64,000 nt of DNA from positions 7,078,001 through 7,142,000 of the forward strand of contig OY829546.1 of the NCBI GenBank assembly GCA_963691705.1. The letters run 5' to 3'. This DNA comes from Viola odorata (Eukaryota > Streptophyta > Magnoliopsida > Malpighiales > Violaceae). The notes below the pieces were generated by a model, which had not been told where the DNA came from, made no database searches, and saw nothing but the letters and a program-made list of their open reading frames with translations. Made by a program: the position numbers and the translations under genes. Positions 56,190-64,000 of this stretch are shown one piece after another (within the stretch, counting starts at the first letter, position 1; the number at the start of each line of letters is the position of its first letter).

Positions 56190-57209
56190 TGTTAGAAAAT
56201 CAAAAAAATACCAAAGATTTAACTAGAACATGAACCAAAAAGATGAAGATGATATTATAGATGATGAAAAGTATTTTACAGCACAACTGATTTCTTCTTC
56301 TTCTCTGCAAAAGATGATGATGATAATGAGAGTGGTGACTTCGCACACTTTACTCAGTGAGTGGTGTACACTTCATCACTGTGCACACTCTTCTCCTCTC
56401 ATTCACACAAACAAATATGATTTCTTGATTTGAGAGAGAGGTGTTTCAGAACCTCTTCTCTCTGGCAATGTGGGAGGGAACAAAGGTTCCAACCACTTTT
56501 CTGCAGTTTGGTGGATGCATATATATATAGGCATTCTACCGACTTACTTTTTCTACATTCTTTTATTTTATTACAGGTGTACACTATTTTAGATTTTTTA
56601 CATATGTGCACACCATTTAATGACACGTAGCAAAGCTAGAAACAGACAAATATTTTGCTTCCTAACGCCCTTGCTATCGCCCGACCTCTTGTTATCGCCC
56701 TTGTTAACTTCACTTTTGCTTGACAGCTTGATGACACCCTTTTACTGATCACGGTGTCACTTTGTTGTTGGCAGTTAACGCCACTTTGCCTCCTTGAATA
56801 TTAACACCTGTCCTTGCATGCTAAGGCCTGACCTTTTGACCTCTTGACCTTTTGATGATGATGCCGCTTGATGCTTATTGCTGATGCCGCTTGAGATGCC
56901 GCTGATGCTATCGCTTGACTTGACGCTGCCGTGCTTGATTTCCAACATGACGCTGCTGCTTGCTTGACGCTAACGCTGATGCTTCCGCTTGATGACGTGG
57001 CTTGCCCATGATATCGCTGCCACTTAATGATGCCGCTGATATGCTTTATAATTGTTGCTGCCGTTGATGGTTAACGCCCCACTCTTGACACCTTTTATTT
57101 GTTTGTTATCATGCAAAAGCATGATAACTCTCACCCTATCGCCAAGATAGCTCTAAGATAACAGCAAGCTAACGCCACAATAAAGCCAAAGTTGGTGTTG
57201 ATTTCAACA
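56190..57209 (-). mobile_element. Solo LTR (family T), upstream of the F-box gene
   Basis: It starts TGTTAGAAAATC, ends GATTTCAACA and has the duplication AGTAG (56185-56189 and 57210-57214). Sequence near 57100-57200 (CTAACGCC, GTTGGTGTTGATTTCAACA) is the reverse of the start of the solo LTR at 2237. The interior is full of GCTTGATG, GATGCCGCT and GTTAACGCC words. It sits 58 bases upstream of the F-box start codon. Confidence 0.85.
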
Positions 57210-57567
57210 AGTAGTTGTTCCGTTAATTTGGAGAATGATATGTATGTCAACTCCGGAAGACTCTGAAGTCTAACCTGATTTCGTTAGGTCTTTAATCATC
57301 ATAACCTGAAACAAGTGTCCACAAACATGTTTGATCGAAAAAAATTCACCCACAACGCAACATCTTTTGATTAGATTACTCACCCAAAATTAGAAAACCA
57401 CACCTTTCTTTTTCTATTTTTAATTTATTAACCTTGCTCCCGAATCCTCTTCCTCTCGCGTCCTTTCTATGTTATTGAAACGAAAGACACAAGACTCCCA
57501 CACAATATCATCTAGGTTAGCTTAGTATTTAAGGCTCTGAAATCCTGAAGCCCTAATTCAAAAAAAA
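57210..57567. other. Spacer
   Basis: Host-like flanking DNA between the solo LTR and the foldback element. No gene is recognised. Confidence 0.5.
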
Positions 57568-58965
57568 TAGGGGTAATGCCCTTTTGGACCCTGTACTCGG
57601 CTGAAATTGCCCTAATGGACCTCTAACGGGAAAAAAAATACCCTTTTAGACCCTGTACTCGGCGGCTGAAATTGTCCTTTTGGACCCTCTGTTAATATGT
57701 GACGGTTAAGTGCTGACGTGGATTTAACTTTTTTTAATTTTTTCACTTCCGAAAATACGTGTCACTGCCACGTCAGTACTTAATTGCCACGAATTGATAA
57801 AGGGTCCAAAAGGGCAATTTCAGCCGAGTACAGAGTCCAAAAGGGCAATTTATCTGAGTACAAGGTCAAAAAGGCACGTATTTTCTGTATTTATTTTTAC
57901 GTAATCCTCATAATTTTTACTTAATTTATTTCTTAATAAAATTTTCTATTTAAAATTTTAAATAAACTCTTCTAATTAATTTTAAAATTGTAAAAATGGA
58001 AAAAATGAGGTATTTTATTTAAGTTTAAAAAAATATATATTAAAATTTTCTATTTCTTAGTTCTTACTCTAGAGAGTTTTTTCCCTCATAATAGTTCTAC
58101 TTCTTATATAACTTCCTTAATAATTTTTAGGGAAATAATTACGACTTTTAATTAATTTTAAAATAAAAAATGAAAAATGATTAAAAAAATTATTTCTTAG
58201 TTTTTATTACAGAGAAAATATTTTTTTCTCATAATAATTCTCAAATAAATTCCTTAATAAAATTTTATATTTAAAATAACAAATAAAAAGAAAAAAATGA
58301 GGACTTTAAATTAAGTTTAACAGAAAAAAATGAGGAATTTTAATTAAGTTTAGAAGAAAAAAAGAAAGACGAGGAGTTAAGTTTAGTTTAGATGGAAAAA
58401 AGAAATATAATTAGTAATGCGTAATACATTAATACTCCCTGTGTTTTTGAATAATTGACTCTTTGAAACAGTAACAAAAAGTACAACAATCACCAAAAAG
58501 TCAAGTAAAGTGAACAGTAACAAAAAGTACAAAAGTGACGATTATTCGAAAACGGAGGGAGTACAATTTTAAAATTAATTAGACGAGTTTATTTAAAATT
58601 TTAAATAGAAAATTTTATTAAGAAATAAATTATGTAAGAATTATGAGGATTATGTAAAAATAAATACAGAAAATACGTGCCCTTTTAGACCCTATACTCG
58701 GATAAATTGCCCTTTTGGACCCTGTACTCGGCTGAAATTGCCTTTTAGACCTTTTATCAATTCGTGGCAATTAAGTGCTGACGTGGCAGTGACACGTATT
58801 TTCGGAAGTGAAATTTTTTTTTAAAAAATCCACGTCAGCACTTAACTGTCACATATTGACGGAGGGTCCAAAAGGGCAATTTCAGCAGAGTACAGGGTTT
58901 GAAAGGGCAATTTTTTTCGTTAGAAGTCCATTAGAGCAATTTCAGCCGAGTAGAGAGTCCAAAAA
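57568..58965. mobile_element. Foldback element with long inverted arms
   Basis: The left arm (57568 to about 58020) and the right arm (about 58565-58965) are inverted copies. They share GCCCTTTTGGACCCTGTACT, CGGCTGAAATTGCC, GTGCTGACGTGG and GACACGTATTTTCGG. The GGACCCTGTACTCGGCTGAAA unit is itself repeated three to four times per arm, in alternating orientation. The centre is AT-rich and includes a Stowaway-like MITE. No coding sequence is present. The outer ends are blurred by A runs. Confidence 0.75.
58435..58561. mobile_element. Stowaway-like MITE
   Basis: 127 bp with ends CTCCCTGTGTTTTTGAATAA and the reverse ATTATTCGAAAACGGAGGGAG, flanked by TA. It is nested in the right half of the foldback element. 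The ends match the mariner terminus at 61764. Confidence 0.82.
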
Positions 58966-59613
58966 AAAAAAAGTTGGAATCAGCCAAATGGACCATGAAA
59001 AGAGAGGCCCACAAAGAGAGTAAAGAAAGAAGCTCGTATCGGCCCATAAGGAGAGTTAAGTTTTTAAATTAAAATAATTTCTTGTGTATTTTCTGAAAAC
59101 TTTTTATCATAATATCAACATTAATATACTTTTATATTAATTTCCCCTATTTTTATTTTAAATATATGAGTTCCGATATGTTTGAATTGAACAACCAAGA
59201 GTTTTTTTTTAACTCTTTTATAATGTTTTTGGGGTATTTTTTTCTCATAATAATAATAGCTTAGAGAAAGAATAATAATAATAATAATGTTGGAGATAGA
59301 TCATAATAGGATCGATAAGATTATAACTGAAGACTAGTTCTCCGGCAGCAACTAAGATCGTTAGAGATGGATCTGATTCCTTTGGTTTAGATGGAAAATC
59401 AGAGGAAAGATGGGGATAAGATCCTTGAATCCAAAGTTTAACGGCTATACATTCAAATTTGTAAAAGAAAAAAAAAATGCCATTAATCAAAATGAAAGAT
59501 ATGGATAGGATACCTGAATCCAAACTAAGTTTCGACATTTCGGGCAAAAAAAATTAGGGACGAATTTGACTACTTCAACAAACATTAAGGACCCGGGGTG
59601 CTTTAATCCGACC
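58966..59613. other. Spacer with a GGCCCA block, 3' of locus K
   Basis: Bases 58970-59050 repeat the GAGAGGCCCA...TATCGGCCCA block seen upstream of gene J. An (AAT)n run lies at 59270-59287. The rest is AT-rich and includes the 3' flank of locus K. Confidence 0.5.
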
Positions 59614-61200
59614 TCACAGCCAGAAGTGGTTTCTGCACTCTTGCAAGTTTTGCTCAAAGAGTTTCCAACTGAGAGTGGCTTGAGCTAACTTCTCTCTAGC
59701 TTGAAGCCAATTAGTGTCGACTTCTTCAGTTTCTTTGTCTAGATTCCTCCGTTCTTCAAGATCTTTCGATACTTGTTTATTGACCATGTCCAACTCGAGA
59801 TCCACCGAGTTCTTTCCAATGAGAAGTTCCTCTTTTAGGAGGGATAAACGTCGGATCTCAGCATCCACCTCATCTACTTCTGCAGAAATCTTTGACTGTT
59901 TGGCTACCAGGGAATGAAGCTGTTCTTTACCTTGATCGAATCTTTCACCGACACTGATGTTCTTCTCGTGGAGAGATGTTCTGTGCGTTCGAAAGTTTTG
60001 AATCATTGACTTGGTGTTAGGAACTATCCTTCTAAACGCTGTCAATCGCGGTAGAGATTCCTTCAGAATAGTTCTCTCGAGTGAGTTGGTAGAATGCTGA
60101 ATTAGTTCAAGGACAATTCTCTCGACTTCATCGAATGCATTGGCGTTTTCAATAGCTTCCAGTGACAATGTCAAGTAGTATTCCAATGTTTGCCGCTTTT
60201 GTTGCAAAGTCTCAGGACTTAGAGCTTGGCTTGAATGTCCTTCAGGAGTTGAAGGGGAACTTTGAGTTATATTCATTGTTGAAAGCTCTGCCATCAAGGC
60301 CTCCGAGATCATCTGCACGCTTGAGGAAGATTCAGTAGACGTAGAGGAGCCCGTATCACCAACAGAGCCAGGACTAGGCAGTGGTTTCTGTAAACACAAT
60401 ACCATGTAAGAAGCTATACGACGAGAGGATGCGATGAATCTTCATTAGAATAAAGTTACATATAAATTATTAGTCTTCACAGTATGTAGCATGCAAATCC
60501 TCTTCAAACCTTATCAGCCCTATAGAATAGAGATGTTCTAGTGAACTATGGCTGGGTATATAGTGTAAATATATCATGATTTCCACATCAACCGGAATAA
60601 AAAAGACAAAACAGAACAACCAGACACCTGGAAAATTCTAATTTTAAGAACAAAGTACCTGAATATAAGCCACACATTCCAGAAAAGAAGGCAGGTCAAG
60701 ATATTTCTGGAAGCAAATTATGTCTCCATTCCGATCTGCATGTAAAGAAATAAAAGATTAATTGCTGGCTTCTTGTAAGATTATGTATGACTGAATAGGA
60801 CTAGATTCAAAAGAAGTTTCCTTATCAAGACCGAAGGCTCGAACTTTATCTCCTGAACAATGTAACAAACATGATACATCCATGTTTAACAGGATATTCG
60901 TTAAACAGCGAAATTTCGTGTTCTGGTATTGTTAAGAAAAATATGTTGCAGCCATTACTATACAGTAAAATCACACAAGAATAAAACCCACCAAAAAAGA
61001 ACACCAGAATTTTGAAACCCTAACACCAAAAACCTACTCTTTCTCTGTAAAATCAAACGACAAAGAGCTTTTTGATTTGAAAGAAGAAAAGTACTACTAG
61101 AATTCTAGCAGTAACCGTTAGTAACAAAAGGAAAATACAGAAACACAGCTTACCAGCAGTGAAGGTGGAGAAGGGGTAGTCGTTGGAACTTGGAAGAGGG
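59614..61200 (-). pseudogene. Locus K: truncated UBP12-segment/coiled-coil gene
   Basis: The coiled-coil exon (about 60393-59614) is open and family-typical: LEYYLTLSLEAIENANAF, LIQHSTNSLERTIL, VSKDLEERRNLDKE and LAQATLSWKLFEQNL. It joins in frame to an upstream exon at about 60738-60660 that matches gene B exon 8 (DRNGDIICFQK, LPSFLECV). Farther up, only GEIKFEPSV-like sequence (about 60855-60830) remains of exon 7, and a possible noncoding first exon ends with a GTAAGC donor near 61150. The other UBP12 exons of gene B are missing. No in-frame ATG is seen upstream of the coil. It may be dead, or may yield a coiled-coil protein from an internal start. Confidence 0.65.
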
Positions 61201-61763
61201 TTTTAGTAATCAATTAAAGAAAAATTTGATCAACACTGGACTCTAGAGTGCTTAAATTTCAAACAGAATGAGAAAAAAAACAAACAAAACCATCTTTCCA
61301 TCCAAGTTATCCGAGAAAATCTTAGCTAAATCGGGTACCTACTACCTACCAAAGGATAAATTTATTTATTTTTTATTATATTAATTAAAAATTAATACGT
61401 GTCAATTTTTTGTATAGAAAGGTACCGAATAATAAATATTTAGACGTGTGTAACTATTTTCCAAATTATTCTCTCCCCGCCTTCCAAACAATATTCTTTT
61501 TTTTCTTATACTCTCTTCATTTTTTATTAAATGTGATTTTTTTCAATTTTCACAATAACTAAAATAATCATTAGATTACAATTATTGTATAATTATTGAA
61601 TAAATTACAATTATTGATTATCAACTAACCCTTTTTAATTTCCTTCCAAAAAGTGGTTAATTTTAAATTATTTAGGATTAATTCCACCGTTAACTATAAA
61701 AATAATCTTAAAAATTGAAATACGATAACTAAATAGTTAAAACCATTTTTTAAAGAAATGATA
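61201..61763. other. AT-rich spacer before the mariner element
   Basis: This contains long A/T runs and no open frame of note. It is the upstream flank of locus K. Confidence 0.5.
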
Positions 61764-64000
61764 CTCCCTCCGGTCGCGAAACAATGTCGTTTCGCGACCG
61801 GGCACACAGATTAAGGAACTACTGTTCCTGTGTGTGCTATTACCTGCCTGCCCTTGAACCACCGCGTGAAGTCCAGCTACAGTGCTCCTTCATCTCTCAA
61901 ATATTTAACTCGCGCAACGATGGAGATTTCCCAATTCCCTCTCCAATTCCCTCCCAAATTTTCACCCAATTTCATTTCTAAACACTAATCCCTCCTAAAT
62001 TTTGAATTCATCCGGTCCCAAATTTTTGAATTCCCCCCTGACTTCGTTGGTACCAGTTCAAAATGGTGTCTGACCCCATTTGTTTTACCAATTCCCTTTC
62101 CAATTGCCTCTCCAACAGGCTATTTCCCATTTCCCACATATCCTCACTCGATTCTAAAGCTGAAACATTCCTGTTTCGATTTGTGAAGCGTAAAAAGGAA
62201 TGGGTTCTAACGATTTCGATCCTATCCATTTGTTTGACCTAAACCTATTTGTAAGTTCAGAGATAATTCATTCTCCAGTTTCGTCCTGTGATCCAATTGA
62301 AGATACTGCCGACGTATATCACAAAGAAGGTTGGCCCGAAACTTTCCTAAATGTGGACGACAGCAATGGAGATCCTAATTGGGAAAATGAAGACCCAACA
62401 CCTGACGTTGAGGTCCCAAGTTAAGTCTACTCCCACCTTCCTCAATATTGTGGAACTTGTTAAACTTTGTTGATTTCCCAATTTCATTTGTGTTGTGGTA
62501 ATTGTAGGTGCGAAATTGAGAAGAAAAGAGCTCTCTGAAGAAGACAGAACTACAGCCTACAATATGCTTCTTCAAAGGAGTGTGAATGGAAAGCTACGCA
62601 AGCACACAACAACTGAGGTTGCTGAAATTTACGATGTTAATATCCGTTCAATCCAGCGGCTGTGGAAAAGGGGCAGGGAGTCCGAGAACCACAATGTTTC
62701 AATGAAGAGAGTCAAGAATTGTGGCAGAAAGAGGGTAGAATTTGACTTCCAAAGGATTAGAGATCTCCCTTTAAGGGATAGAACAACACTTAAGTCTCTT
62801 GCATCTGAGTTGGGTGTTTCGAAGACTTATCTGATTTCGAAGTTGAAATCTGGAGAGTTGAGGCGCCACAGCAACACCATCAAGCCAACATTAACAGAGG
62901 CAAACCGTATGCAAAGGGTTCGTCACTGCCTATCAATGATTGATTCAGACTCTACTCTAGCTGGAAACAGTTTCTCTAAGATGCACAATGTGGTCCACAT
63001 TGATGAGAAATGGTTTCAAACCACAAGGAAGGTGCAGACATACTACCTATTGGCTGATGAAGATGAACCAGTAAGAGTCATTAAGAGTACCAATTTCATT
63101 CCTAAAATTATGTTTCTTGCTGCTGTTGCTAGGCCTAGATTTGATTGTCATGGGAATTGTACTTTTGATGGTAAGATAGGAGTGTTTCCCCTTGTACACG
63201 AGGTAGCTGCTATTAGGTCCAGCTCAAATAGGATTGCTGGAACATTGGAAGTTAAGCCCATTGAAAGGATAGATAGGCAAGTTATTAGAGAATATATGAT
63301 TGATCAAATATTACCAGCCATTAAGGAAAAATGGCCGAGGGATAGCCTCATGCAGCAGATTTTCATCCAGCAAGATAATGCTAAAACACATATTCAAGAA
63401 GATGATGCTGATTTCCTTACTGCAGTTGAGAGTGTAGGGTTGAACATTACACTGTTATGTCAGCCACCCAATTCCCCAGATTTAAATGCATTTGACTTAG
63501 GTTTCTTTAGAGCAATTCAATCATTGCAAGAGAAGAAATGTGCAAATAACCTAAACCAATTAGTGGAAGCAGTGAATAAAGCTTATTTGGAATTCTCAGA
63601 GGTGAAGGCAAACAGCATTTTCATCACTTTACAATCGTGCATGGTAGAAATTTTAAAAGTTATGGGATCCAATGCCTACAGAATCCCTCATTTAAAGAAA
63701 GAACAGTTGCTTAGGCAAGGATTGTTTCCTTCTAGCCTGTCCTGTGACCTTGTTCTGCTAGCAACTGCCGCCGCAAATCTTCCACCATTACCTTGTAAGT
63801 AAGATGCGTTTTTTGGCAAGTCAACCAATGTGATGAAAATGTCTATTGACATGTAATTTTGTAATTTGTTTTGCAGGAAATTGGGTGGTTGATGGCCTTT
63901 TTCAATGGACGGCAGTTGGCTATGGTTAGTTTTTGGACATATTCAGATATGTAGTTAGTTAGTGTAGGAAGTAACTCTAGCAATCTAACTTCTGGTTGAA
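61764..64000 (+). mobile_element. Mariner-like element (partial, runs off the window)
   Basis: The left terminus CTCCCTCCGG follows a TA at 61762-61763. Directly inside it is a perfect hairpin, GGTCGCGAAAC/GTTTCGCGACC with a six-base loop (61772-61799). A two-exon transposase gene follows. The right end is beyond the window. The same terminal sequence on the Stowaway MITEs at 31855 and 58435 suggests that this kind of element mobilises them. Confidence 0.88.
62200..63802 (+). CDS. Mariner transposase, plant DD39D type (504 aa)
   Basis: Exons 62200-62419 and 62508-63802 join in frame with a canonical intron. Exon 1 encodes an acidic N-terminus (MGSNDFDPIHLFDLN). Exon 2 has a helix-turn-helix region (EVAEIYDVNIRSIQRLWKRG and LKSLASELGVSKTYLISKL) that should bind the terminal repeats. 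The catalytic core is HIDEKWFQTT (first D), FIQQDNAKTHI (second D) and PPNSPDLNAFDLGFF. Counting from the second D, the D of AFDLGFF is separated by 39 residues, the plant DD39D signature. The core is uninterrupted and the protein could be active. A further 3' exon after 63802 is possible: a GT and a TTTGCAG are near, but I do not see a clear extension. Confidence 0.88.

Overview
The window is nuclear DNA of a flowering plant, most likely a eudicot. It is AT-rich, its genes have GT-AG introns, and it holds plant-type Ty1/copia, Athila-type Ty3/gypsy, FAR1-type MULE, plant mariner (DD39D), Stowaway, pogo-like and solo-LTR elements. I cannot name the species from sequence alone.

The host content is one gene family on the minus strand. 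Five genes look intact and encode a MATH (TRAF-like) domain followed by a long coiled coil, the architecture of Arabidopsis RTM3: F (36434-38147), G (40499-42371), H (43055-44781), I (46792-48124) and J (51278-52804). Two relatives keep the same coiled-coil exon but replace MATH with different C-terminal parts of the ubiquitin protease UBP12/UBP13 (plant USP7). Gene B (4099-6554) carries the first ICP0-binding/UBL segment. Gene D (25348-28494) carries the rest of the UBP12 C-terminus. Locus K (59614-61200) is a 5'-truncated B-type copy. Locus A (1845-3519) and relics at 32685, 33488, 46345, 48633 and 50822 are dead members. I see no UBP catalytic domain. A frameshifted F-box gene lies at 53383-56132.

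Region by region: 1-1702 is the 3' end of a copia element. 1.8-7.3 kb holds pseudogene A, with a solo LTR inside it, and gene B. 7352-25255 is a gag-only copia element in minus orientation, whose 5' LTR is split by a 13-kb Athila element (12196-25159). 25.3-31.6 kb holds gene D and, at its 5' end, a FAR1-type MULE. 31.6-36.4 kb is an insertion graveyard: short LTRs, a Stowaway MITE, a solo copia LTR and two gene relics. 36.4-52.8 kb is the run of intact MATH/coiled-coil genes, separated by MITEs. 53.4-59.6 kb holds the broken F-box gene, a solo LTR and a foldback element. 59.6-61.2 kb is locus K. The window ends inside a mariner element with a near-complete transposase.

Target-site duplications give an insertion order. 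The GCGTT site of the copia element lies inside a short LTR-like element that sits at the stop codon of gene D. The ACTAC site of the Athila element lies inside the copia LTR. The cluster therefore looks like a birth-and-death array that exchanges UBP12-derived recognition modules on a shared coiled coil, under heavy transposon load. Separately, the copia LTRs contain an array of small hairpins with a shared loop and compensated stems.
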